11,673 bases of DNA from a bacterium (lineage in GTDB: Bacteria; Patescibacteriota; Microgenomatia; JAADGY01): assembly GCA_013152165.1 (NCBI GenBank), contig JAADGY010000071.1, positions 1 through 11,673 of the forward strand, written 5' to 3'. The notes below the pieces were generated by a model. That model was not told the DNA's origin, did not search any database, and worked only from the letters and a program-made list of their open reading frames with translations. The stretch's first letter is position 1. The number at the start of each line of letters is the position of its first letter. The translations under genes and the position numbers were made by a program. Shown here one piece after another: positions 1 through 5,303 of this stretch.

Positions 1-1
1 T

Positions 2-841
2 TATTATCCGGCGCCTGCCCGCAGCCTAAACTGGCTGGGGATCAGCTTTTTGGCTATTGGTCTTTCGCAGTATGTTTTTTTTCCCACCATTAACTATTAC
101 AATCCTGAAGGCTGGGACCCCCACGCTTATCGATTGTTTGGCTCCTTTCTTAACCCCAACCTTTACGGTCTAGTCTTGTTTTTTTATTTCATTTACTACT
201 TTAACTCGTCAATAAAGCCCGCCTTTAAACATATCTTAATCGGCCTGAGTTTGCTGGCTCTTTTTTTAACCTTTTCGAGAAGTTTATACTTAATTTTAGC
301 CATCTGGTTTGTTTATTATTTGTTTAAATCCAAGCCCAAACCAAAACTAACCCACTTTTTCATAATGATTTTCACGAGCCTTGTCCTGATCGTCAGCCTG
401 CTGTTTATCGGCTATCGAGTTCATGGGGAAGGCGTTAAAATCTGGCGCTTGAGCACCGTCAATGCCCGCTTGGCCGAGTACAAGCAGGCCAGCCAGCTGT
501 TTGCCAACCATCCACTTTGGGGGATTGGATTTAATAACATCAAGCTGTATAAAACCAAGTTTTTGTTGTCCAACCCCAAGTCTCACAGCCAGGGCTGGTA
601 CTCGTCTTTTGTTTTTACTCTCTTAACCACTTCCGGCTTGGTAGGCTTTGTCTTTTGGCTTTTGTTTTTAATTTCTTTGTGGCATGTTTTAAGGTTTGAA
701 ACCATTAAACTGATGTTTGCTTTTTGGCTGTTTCATTCCGAATTTCACGCTAGCTTTTTTTATCCTTTTGCCATCTTGGTTTTCTTTTTGATAGCCGGAG
801 GGATGAAACAGAAAAAGCTAAGCCGGGAATATGAAAAATAA
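2..841 (+). CDS. O-antigen polymerase/ligase family membrane protein (Wzy/WaaL-like), C-terminal part
   Basis: Likely an integral membrane enzyme that polymerises or ligates lipid-linked surface polysaccharide on the outer face of the membrane. The frame is open to the left edge without a stop, so the true start lies outside the window; a TTG at 50 is only an internal candidate. Counting codons from base 2, at least five strongly hydrophobic segments are visible. Motifs typical of the O-antigen ligase (Wzy_C) family occur in the usual order: RLFGSFLNPNLYG (44-56), FSRS after a hydrophobic stretch (91-94), an extracytoplasmic loop with NARLAEY (154-160) and HPLWGIGFNN (170-179), then SHSQGW (194-199), matching the conserved His-containing loop, and a C-terminal membrane segment. 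It ends with a basic tail and TAA at 839-841. It converges on the Ig-like gene across 34 bases. Polymerase and ligase members cannot be separated by sequence alone. Family call is fairly sure; substrate unknown. Confidence 0.8.
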   Translation, partial: YYPAPARSLNWLGISFLAIGLSQYVFFPTINYYNPEGWDPHAYRLFGSFLNPNLYGLVLFFYFIYYFNSSIKPAFKHILIGLSLLALFLTFSRSLYLILAIWFVYYLFKSKPKPKLTHFFIMIFTSLVLIVSLLFIGYRVHGEGVKIWRLSTVNARLAEYKQASQLFANHPLWGIGFNNIKLYKTKFLLSNPKSHSQGWYSSFVFTLLTTSGLVGFVFWLLFLISLWHVLRFETIKLMFAFWLFHSEFHASFFYPFAILVFFLIAGGMKQKKLSREYEK

Positions 842-875
842 GGGCAAGGTTTTTAAAAGAAAACCAACAGCAGCT

Positions 876-1625
876 TTATTCTTCTGCTTTCACCACTTTG
901 ACGTTAAAAGCAACCTCGGTTGAGTTGCCGGATTTATCGGTGGCCACTGCCTTTATTTGAAAATCCCCTTCTTTTTCTACCGGCACCTTAACTTGGAAAC
1001 TGCCGTCGATCTTGACCCTGGCCAGCCTGTCGTTGACCACCACCTTGACACCGGATTCGCTTTGGCCGCTTACTAATATAAAAGGTTCGGTTTCCAGCTT
1101 TACCGAAACTTCCTTGTCCTCGACCGGCGATTCAATCACCAACTCCGGGTCAGTTGTGTCCACCACAAAAGTTATCGGCCATGATAGGTCGCTTTCTTTT
1201 TGGCCGGAGACTATAAGGGCGGTTAGTTTATGAGTCCCGTCGGCTATTGGTTTAGAAACCGTAAAACTAAACCGGCCGTCTTTATCCGCTAGGGTCTCTT
1301 CTAATAAATTGCCGTCTAAAAACACCCGCACCACCTTGCCAGCCATCGCCGACCCGCTTATTTCTGGTTTTGAGGTGTTGACATACTCGCCCAATGAATC
1401 AATCTGGGGCGGTAAAACCAACTCTTCCTGGACCGCCGGCGCATTCATGTTCTTATTTACCAGCCCGGTAATCAGCTCGACCCAGGAAGGGAAATAATTT
1501 AGACCATATAAGATAACAAAAGAAAAAAGACTGCTTACTAAAATTACCAGGATAAAAAGCCTTTTTTTAATTTCCTTTTCTCTTTTGGCCCTTAATCTGG
1601 AGTAGGTTGTTTTATTTCGCCTCAC
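876..1625 (-). CDS. Membrane-anchored protein with two Ig-like domains
   Basis: A 249-residue predicted surface protein. The N-terminus is short and very basic (residues 1-22, many Arg and Lys), followed by one membrane segment at about 23-41 (RLFILVILV, then SSLFSFVILYG), so the remainder should lie outside the membrane. A short linker leads to two tandem beta-sandwich domains of bacterial Ig-like type. The first is about 72-157, with PEISGSAMAG, DGRFSF and DGTHKLTA. The second is about 158-246, with the signature order ILVSGQSESGVKVVVN, DGSFQVKV, EGDFQIKAVATDKSGN. Such domains usually serve adhesion or spacing in cell-surface proteins; no enzymatic domain is visible. The start is GTG at 1625-1623, chosen because it precedes the basic stretch and an upstream ATG in another frame closes at once. 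No Shine-Dalgarno sequence is seen, and a TAAAAT box lies 6 bases upstream. It sits 38 bases downstream of the tRNA on the same strand, so read-through from the tRNA promoter is also possible. Specific function unknown. Confidence 0.85.
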   Translation of the reverse strand: MRRNKTTYSRLRAKREKEIKKRLFILVILVSSLFSFVILYGLNYFPSWVELITGLVNKNMNAPAVQEELVLPPQIDSLGEYVNTSKPEISGSAMAGKVVRVFLDGNLLEETLADKDGRFSFTVSKPIADGTHKLTALIVSGQKESDLSWPITFVVDTTDPELVIESPVEDKEVSVKLETEPFILVSGQSESGVKVVVNDRLARVKIDGSFQVKVPVEKEGDFQIKAVATDKSGNSTEVAFNVKVVKAEE

Positions 1626-1631
1626 ACTTTG

Positions 1632-1637
1632 ATTTTA
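1632..1637 (-). promoter_or_regulatory. Candidate -10 box for the Ig-like gene
   Basis: On the minus strand TAAAAT ends 6 bases before the GTG start. If used, transcription would begin at or next to the start codon, giving a leaderless mRNA. No good -35 box is seen in the gap to the tRNA. The alternative is co-transcription with the tRNA and processing. Confidence 0.35.
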
Positions 1638-1663
1638 CACATTTTACATAATCTCTGCAGATT

Positions 1664-1742
1664 TGGCGGGCGCGACCGGATTTGAACCGGCGATCTCTTC
1701 CTTGACAGGGAAGTGTGTTAAGCCAGGCTACACTACGCGCCC
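1664..1742 (-). tRNA. tRNA-Asp (anticodon GUC)
   Basis: Read on the minus strand, all arms fold without defects. The acceptor stem is GGGCGCG (1742-1736) with CGCGCCC. The D arm is GTGT/ACAC with GG in its loop. The anticodon stem is CTTCC/GGAAG with loop CTGTCAA, placing anticodon GTC at 1706-1704. The T arm is GCCGG-TTCAAAT-CCGGT. The discriminator base is G, as expected for aspartate tRNA, and the CCA end is encoded at 1666-1664. It supplies aspartate for GAC/GAU codons. If this organism uses a non-discriminating AspRS, Asp-tRNA(Asn) rather than this tRNA would be the GatCAB substrate. Confidence 0.96.
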
Positions 1743-1765
1743 TTTTATTTTCAACTCCTCTATTG

Positions 1766-1794
1766 ATTATATTAAATCCATGCAATCAAGTTAA
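1766..1794 (-). promoter_or_regulatory. Promoter of tRNA-Asp
   Basis: On the minus strand there is TTAACT (plus-strand 1789-1794), a 17-base spacer, and a perfect TATAAT (1766-1771). The -10 box ends 23 bases before the mature tRNA 5' end, leaving room for a short leader that RNase P would remove. Spacing and -10 match the housekeeping sigma consensus; the -35 matches at four of six positions. Confidence 0.65.
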
Positions 1795-1828
1795 GATGCG
1801 GTGTGTGTATTCTTTCTTGGGATGGCTT

Positions 1829-1853
1829 TTGCCCAGCATACAATGCTGGGCAA
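1829..1853. repeat. Perfect inverted repeat (11-bp stem, 3-base loop)
   Basis: TTGCCCAGCAT (1829-1839), loop ACA, ATGCTGGGCAA (1843-1853). No T-run follows on the plus strand, and on the minus strand the stem is followed by AAGCC, so it is not a classic terminator. It lies between divergent transcription units and could be a cruciform, a protein site, or part of an unmapped RNA. Confidence 0.6.
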
Positions 1854-1907
1854 CCCTGAACTTATGCTCCGCGCTGGTGCAAGATAAGATTTGTGATTTT
1901 TTATCTT

Positions 1908-1935
1908 ATTACTTATCACCTATCACTTATTAGTT
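1908..1935. repeat. Heptanucleotide tandem array (ATYACTT-type)
   Basis: Four consecutive 7-base units: ATTACTT, ATCACCT, ATCACTT, ATTAGTT, followed by a weaker ATTCTTG. The units are imperfect but the 7-base register is kept. It is A/T-rich and intergenic, about 55 bases upstream of the polX promoter box. Confidence 0.55.
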
Positions 1936-1988
1936 ATTCTTGCTCCCTCATCACTTCTAACTTAATTTCCACCCGATAGATAGTTGTT

Positions 1989-1997
1989 TGCTAAAAT
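1989..1997 (+). promoter_or_regulatory. Extended -10 promoter element for polX
   Basis: TGC-TAAAAT (TG, one base, then the -10 hexamer) ends 12 bases before the ATG at 2010. No convincing -35 is seen at 16-18 bases, which fits extended -10 promoters. The predicted leader is only about 5-6 bases, and no Shine-Dalgarno sequence precedes the ATG. Confidence 0.5.
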
Positions 1998-2009
1998 TAA
2001 TTATCAGAT

Positions 2010-3794
2010 ATGCCATTTAAAATTGACCCTAAAAACGTTGATAACCAACAGATAGCTTGGCTTTTACGGGCCATCGCCGCCGCCTATACCATCAAAAACG
2101 GCCCTTATTTCAAAATAGTTGCTTACAACAACGCCGCTGATGAGATCGAGCACCTAACCACTCCGATTACTTATCTATGGCAACAAAATCGATTAGACGA
2201 AATTCCCAATGTTGGCCAGCATATCAAAAAACATTTAGACGAACTGTTTCGCACCGGCCAATCCAAACACTTTAACCGCCTTCTTGGCGATATCCACCCA
2301 GCTGTTTTTATCCTGATCAAAGTTCCCGGTATTGGAGCCAAAACCGCTGATAAGCTTACCAAACATTTCAAATTCCCTAAAAAATCCGAAGAAAAAATCA
2401 TCAAAACCCTAATAAGTTTAGCTAAGCAGGCCAAAATTCAACAAATAGCTGGATTCAAGGCTAAATCACAAGAGCGATTGGCCAAACTAGCTGCCGAATA
2501 TTTAGCCGACATCAGCCCGAAGCGCTTTCTTTTATCTGAAGCCCTTGAAGTCGCCGAACCTTTCATATCATTTCTTCAACAGCATCAAGATCTGATCAAG
2601 GAAGCTGTGGTTTTAGGCAGTTTAAGGCGGCGGCTGCCTACCGTCGGCGATATAGACATCGCCGCCAAAACCAACAAACCAGACCAAGTTGTCAAACTTT
2701 GTTCAAAATATCCTTTTTTTAAGGAATACGAAACCGCCGGATCAAACAAAGCCCGCATAGTTTTGACCAACGGTTATCGAATCGACCTGGTTACATCGCC
2801 TGCTTTTAAATTCGGCAGTCTGCTTCAACATCTAACCGGCTCCAAATTCCACAACATCGCCTTAAGAGAAAGAGCTTTAGAAAAAGGCTACTCGGTTTCA
2901 GAGCATGGCATTAAAGACCTTCGAACTAAGAAACTTCACCATTTCGATAACGAAGTTGATTTTTATAAGTTCTTAGGGTTGCAGTGGATACCGCCTGAAC
3001 TTCGTGAAAATAAAGGTGAAATAGAACTGGCCGAACGTTTTAAGCTCCCCCAATTAATCGATAAAAATGATGTTTTGGGCGATTTCCACATTCACTCTGA
3101 TTTTGATATATCTACTAGCCACGATTTGGGCCGGTCGGGACTAAAAGATCTAGTAATCAAAGCTAAAAACCTAAAATATCATTTTTTGGCTGTCACCGAT
3201 CACAACCCTAAAAAGGCCTTGGCTTCTGATCAAAAAGCTGGCCTTTTTAAAAAGCGCAACCGCTTAATCGATAAAGTTAGCCAGCAGTTTGATTTCTGCC
3301 TGTTTAAATCCTTGGAAGTGGACATCAACCCCGATGGCAGTTTGGCTATAGAAAAAAACCTGCTTGATTTGTTTGATTTTATTATCGTCGCGGTTCATTC
3401 CCGTTTTGACATGAGCTCTTCAGCGATGACAGATAGAATCATCAAAGCCCTTGCTTATCCTAAGGTCAAAATTTTAGCCCACCCGACCGGCAGAATATTA
3501 AACAAAAGAAAAGGTTTTGAAGCTGACTGGCCCAAGATATTTAAAGTAATCAAAAAGCGCAGTCAAGCCATCGAGATAAATGCCTCGCCTTACAGGCTTG
3601 ACCTGCCTGATGATCTGGTTAGATTGGCTGTAAAAACTGGTGTGAAAATGACGATCGGCACCGATGCCCACGCCGATAAAGACATGGACTGGATGAAATT
3701 TGGCGTTTGGAATGCTCGGCGCGGATGGGCCGGCCCTGATGATATCATCAATACTTGGTCGATCGAAAAACTTAAAAAGTGGCTGAAAAAATAA
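2010..3794 (+). CDS. polX: DNA polymerase X with C-terminal PHP domain
   Basis: A 594-residue bacterial family X DNA polymerase, used for gap filling in base-excision and break repair in the cytoplasm. The N-terminal 8-kDa/helix-hairpin-helix region carries two HhH motifs, IPNVGQHI (65-72) and VPGIGAKTADKL (105-116). The nucleotidyltransferase core has GSLRRR (203-208) and GDIDIA with catalytic Asp214 and Asp216; the third Asp is D259 in YRIDLV. TGSKFHN follows, as usual in the family. The PHP domain (about 355-590) has all expected metal ligands in order: H360 and H362 (FHIHS), D397-H398 (TDHN), E436, H463, H491 (AHPTGR), D552 and H554 (TDAH). In characterised bacterial PolX this domain gives 3'-5' exonuclease and AP-endonuclease activity. 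Length is close to the roughly 570 residues of the Bacillus enzyme. ATG at 2010 was chosen from the N-terminal match and the promoter just upstream. It appears monocistronic. Very sure. Confidence 0.96.
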   Translation: MPFKIDPKNVDNQQIAWLLRAIAAAYTIKNGPYFKIVAYNNAADEIEHLTTPITYLWQQNRLDEIPNVGQHIKKHLDELFRTGQSKHFNRLLGDIHPAVFILIKVPGIGAKTADKLTKHFKFPKKSEEKIIKTLISLAKQAKIQQIAGFKAKSQERLAKLAAEYLADISPKRFLLSEALEVAEPFISFLQQHQDLIKEAVVLGSLRRRLPTVGDIDIAAKTNKPDQVVKLCSKYPFFKEYETAGSNKARIVLTNGYRIDLVTSPAFKFGSLLQHLTGSKFHNIALRERALEKGYSVSEHGIKDLRTKKLHHFDNEVDFYKFLGLQWIPPELRENKGEIELAERFKLPQLIDKNDVLGDFHIHSDFDISTSHDLGRSGLKDLVIKAKNLKYHFLAVTDHNPKKALASDQKAGLFKKRNRLIDKVSQQFDFCLFKSLEVDINPDGSLAIEKNLLDLFDFIIVAVHSRFDMSSSAMTDRIIKALAYPKVKILAHPTGRILNKRKGFEADWPKIFKVIKKRSQAIEINASPYRLDLPDDLVRLAVKTGVKMTIGTDAHADKDMDWMKFGVWNARRGWAGPDDIINTWSIEKLKKWLKK

Positions 3795-3860
3795 CCCTTT
3801 TGAATCTATCAACCCCGTCTTGTTAAGCTCTTGATCTTTAAAGTTGTGCTTTTGCTTTTT

Positions 3861-3871
3861 TGTTATATAAT
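3861..3871 (+). promoter_or_regulatory. -10 promoter region of the LysM gene
   Basis: TGTTATATAAT contains a perfect TATAAT (3866-3871) and, in an overlapping register, TGT-TATATA, an extended -10. The ATG at 3881 begins 9 bases after the TATAAT, so transcription would start within a few bases of the start codon. A poor -35 candidate, TTGTGC, lies at 3845-3850. This placement argues against the in-frame TTG at 3860, which overlaps the promoter. Confidence 0.55.
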
Positions 3872-3880
3872 CAATTTGAA

Positions 3881-4492
3881 ATGAAAAAAGCCGAAAAAAA
3901 CATTAGCACAATCGTCAAATTCTTGAAAAACAATGAAGATTGGTTGAGTTTTGGTTTGGGGCTTGCCACACTTGTTGTCCTTGTCGCTTTAGGCGGCTAC
4001 GTTGTTTGGCAAAAAATTACTCCAGCAAAAACAAATGGCTCCACGATTCAAGTTCAAATCACTCCTGAACCAACTCCCGCATCCCAACCAACTCCTGGTT
4101 ATTATGTCGTCAAACCTGGAGACTATCTATGGAAAATCGCTAAGCAGCATTATCAAGACGGCTTTAAATGGGTTGAAATCGCCAAAGCAAACAAGTTAAC
4201 CAACCCTGACCTTTTATACACCGGCCAAAAATTGATTTTGCCTGAAATCACCAAAACCGCCCAAGTCCAAAACCCTGCCCCCACAGCTATAACCAAAACA
4301 GCCCAAAACACCAATGAAGCAACCTACATAGTTAAAAAGGGTGACATGTTGTGGTGGCTGTCTAAAAGATTTTATAACAACCCATATTTATATGTAAAAG
4401 TAGCCAAATACAACAATATAAAAACTCCCAGCCTAATTGAGGTTGGCCAGGTGATAAAATTCCCGCCAAAACAAGTTCTGCTTAAAAGTTAA
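3881..4492 (+). CDS. Membrane-anchored protein with two LysM domains
   Basis: A 203-residue predicted peptidoglycan- or glycan-binding surface protein. After a cytoplasmic N-terminus (1-20, Lys-rich) comes one membrane segment (about 22-43, LSFGLGLATLVVLVALGGYV). Next is a Pro/Thr-rich linker (about 60-73), LysM 1 (75-121: YVVKPGDYLWKIA ... NPDLLYTGQKLILP), a second linker holding a duplicated TKTAQ motif (124-128 and 138-142), and LysM 2 (149-195: YIVKKGDMLWWLS ... VGQVIKFP). LysM binds N-acetylglucosamine-containing glycans such as peptidoglycan. No hydrolase domain is present, so it is likely a cell-wall tether or scaffold. The frame can extend upstream to a TTG at 3860, but that would place the start inside the -10 box; ATG 3881 is preferred. 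TAA ends at 4492. It stands alone between polX and a long gene-free stretch. Domain call is sure; exact role unknown. Confidence 0.92.
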   Translation: MKKAEKNISTIVKFLKNNEDWLSFGLGLATLVVLVALGGYVVWQKITPAKTNGSTIQVQITPEPTPASQPTPGYYVVKPGDYLWKIAKQHYQDGFKWVEIAKANKLTNPDLLYTGQKLILPEITKTAQVQNPAPTAITKTAQNTNEATYIVKKGDMLWWLSKRFYNNPYLYVKVAKYNNIKTPSLIEVGQVIKFPPKQVLLKS

Positions 4493-4573
4493 GTCTTACT
4501 TTTCCTAAAACTCCAGTGTTTTAAGCTGTCTTATTTTCTCTTCCTTAATCTCTAAGCCCCCGAACCAACTTTT

Positions 4574-4599
4574 ACTACACCACTATATAGTGGTGTAGT
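4574..4599. repeat. 26-base perfect palindrome
   Basis: Arms ACTACACCACTAT (4574-4586) and ATAGTGGTGTAGT (4587-4599) are exact reverse complements without a spacer. As RNA it would form a stem of about 11 bp with a four-base loop. It lies 81 bases after the LysM stop codon and could terminate that transcript, but only GTTTG follows, so a dimeric protein site or a cruciform is equally possible. Confidence 0.65.
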
Positions 4600-4672
4600 G
4601 TTTGCTCCCCTCTCTCACCCCTCGAACCTCCCCACTCACAAAACCAATCCCCACTCTCCACTCCTAAAATTC

Positions 4673-4702
4673 CCGAGGTCGGATAGAGAAATCCGACCTC
4701 GG
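4673..4702. repeat. Perfect 12-bp hairpin with 6-base loop
   Basis: CCGAGGTCGGAT (4673-4684), loop AGAGAA, ATCCGACCTCGG (4691-4702). On the plus strand an A-rich tract follows, so it is not a plus-strand terminator. On the minus strand it is followed by GGAATTTTAG, a weak U-tract, but no minus-strand gene is known upstream of it. Confidence 0.65.
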
Positions 4703-4805
4703 AAAGGTTAAGAAACAGAGGAAACGAAAAGAAACAAAAAAACAAACCAAAACAAAGATTTATCTTCCCCGATAAGCAAAAAAACCAACAGAGATGGCAC
4801 TATCA

Positions 4806-4825
4806 CACTCCGGGAGTGGTTTTTT
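4806..4825 (+). terminator. Rho-independent terminator-like hairpin
   Basis: CACTC (4806-4810), loop CGG, GAGTG (4814-4818), then G and six T (4820-4825). The stem is short but the T-run is good. The nearest upstream gene ends 314 bases away, so it may end an unannotated RNA or be one arm of the larger fold at 4788-4919. Confidence 0.45.
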
Positions 4826-4846
4826 AGGTTAGTTGCTTTTCCCTTT

Positions 4847-4900
4847 AACCCCGGGGGAAGCCCTCCGCAAAGCCTTCGGGCAACCCCCGGGGTTCTTTTT
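4847..4900 (+). terminator. Strong terminator-like hairpin with UUCG loop
   Basis: AACCCCGGGGG (4847-4857) pairs perfectly with CCCCCGGGGTT (4884-4894) for 11 bp, followed by C and five T (4896-4900). Inside there is either GCCC/GGGC (4860-4863 with 4878-4881) across an AA/AA internal loop, or a small C(UUCG)G-capped hairpin (4872-4881). The stable stem plus U-tract fits intrinsic termination. The absence of a nearby upstream gene leaves open a structural role. Confidence 0.5.
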
Positions 4901-4919
4901 GGTTGAATGCCATCCCTGT

Positions 4920-4997
4920 CGTTCCCGGAACTGGATAGTTTAAGATTTGACATTTGAGTTTTGAGATTTGAGTTTTCTTCATCACGTTCCGGGAACG
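4920..4997. repeat. Two GTTCCSGGAAC palindromes in inverted arrangement
   Basis: GTTCCCGGAAC (4921-4931) and GTTCCGGGAAC (4986-4996) are each near-palindromes around one central base, and with flanking C/G they form a 12-bp inverted repeat (4920-4931 with 4986-4997). The 54 bases between them hold the first heptamer array. They could be paired operator sites or the base of a long hairpin. No regulator is encoded nearby. Confidence 0.55.
4946..4973. repeat. Heptanucleotide tandem array (TTTGASW)
   Basis: Four exact 7-base units in register: TTTGACA, TTTGAGT, TTTGAGA, TTTGAGT. The same word family recurs at 5237-5291, so this is a dispersed heptamer family rather than chance low complexity. 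Confidence 0.7.
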
Positions 4998-5043
4998 GTT
5001 GTTGGATTGGGGTTTTTACTCTCCCGGTTTCCAACCTCTTAAG

Positions 5044-5112
5044 GATATATACCTAACAAACCTCGGGTTACACCTTAAGGATTGTTAGGAAATATCAACC
5101 ATCCGAGGATGG
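5044..5112. repeat. Adjacent hairpins upstream of gatC
   Basis: An outer GATAT/ATATC (5044-5048 with 5092-5096) encloses CCTAACAA/TTGTTAGG (5052-5059 with 5082-5089), with a possible AACC/GGTT hairpin inside. Directly after comes CCATCC-GA-GGATGG (5099-5112). Nothing in the plus or minus direction looks like a terminator for a known gene. Confidence 0.5.
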
Positions 5113-5164
5113 AAACTGTAGACTGTACCCCCACTCTCAGGAGTAGTGTTTTTGTCATTTAGTC

Positions 5165-5228
5165 ATTCGGATTTGTTTTCCGCCCCGGCGGACCCGCCTC
5201 TGGCGGGCGATATTCGATATTCGGATTT
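5165..5228. repeat. GC-rich hairpins flanked by 10-base direct repeats
   Basis: ATTCGGATTT occurs at 5165-5174 and again at 5219-5228. Between them are CCGCC-CC-GGCGG (5180-5191) and CCCGCC-TCT-GGCGGG (5193-5207), with an alternative long stem CGCCC/GGGCG (5181-5185 with 5205-5209), and a heptamer doublet GATATTC-GATATTC (5209-5222). The GC content stands out sharply from its surroundings. It resembles a small non-coding insertion with target duplication, but the second direct repeat overlaps the doublet, so chance is possible. Confidence 0.5.
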
Positions 5229-5236
5229 TAGACAGG

Positions 5237-5291
5237 TTTGACATTTGACATGTAGATTTGACATTTAAGTTTTGACATTTGAGATTTTAAA
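5237..5291. repeat. Heptanucleotide tandem array upstream of gatC
   Basis: Eight units in near-perfect 7-base register: TTTGACA, TTTGACA, TGTAGA (6 bases), TTTGACA, TTTAAGT, TTTGACA, TTTGAGA, TTTTAAA. Four of them contain TTGACA, the ideal -35 hexamer, though the nearest lies 20 bases from the gatC -10. The array abuts the gatC promoter. Confidence 0.7.
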
Positions 5292-5294
5292 GTA

Positions 5295-5303
5295 TGCTAT
5301 ATT
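5295..5303 (+). promoter_or_regulatory. Extended -10 promoter of gatCAB
   Basis: TGC-TATATT (TG, one base, hexamer) ends 6 bases before the gatC ATG at 5310, which predicts transcription starting at the ATG and a leaderless mRNA. The -35 candidates are TTGACA at 5272-5277 (spacer 20, long) and TTGAGA at 5279-5284 (spacer 13, short), both inside the heptamer array. Confidence 0.6.

Larger units (their letters stand above)
1743..2009. other. Divergent intergenic region between tRNA-Asp and polX
   Basis: 267 bases with no convincing gene. It holds the tRNA promoter (minus strand), a perfect 11-bp hairpin at 1829-1853, a 7-bp tandem array at 1908-1935, and an extended -10 for polX at 1989-1997. 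A 72-codon frame through 1715-1933 starts inside the tRNA and looks like chance. Confidence 0.6.

Noticed and set aside
848..865. Terminator hairpin between the polysaccharide gene and the Ig-like gene
   Set aside because: GGTTTT/AAAACC is only 6 bp, A/T-rich, with no following T-run; it is likely composition noise.
1715..1933. 72-codon plus-strand frame
   Set aside because: It begins inside the tRNA-Asp gene on the opposite strand and crosses a perfect hairpin and a tandem array; composition is not protein-like.
3860..3880. TTG start extending the LysM protein by seven residues
   Set aside because: It lies within the -10 promoter box; the ATG at 3881 is followed directly by the Lys-rich N-terminus expected before the membrane helix.
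4708..5034. 108-codon frame on the minus strand in the gene-free region
   Set aside because: It runs straight through hairpins and the heptamer array, has repetitive, low-complexity sequence (Phe/Leu-rich tail, NLK repeats) and no recognisable domain or start signal.
5051..5090. Integron attC-like site (ACCTAAC near the left end, GTTAGGA near the right)
   Set aside because: The left core fits RYYYAAC, but the right core misses the final pyrimidine, the site is only 40 bases, shorter than known attC sites, and no integrase or cassette is nearby.
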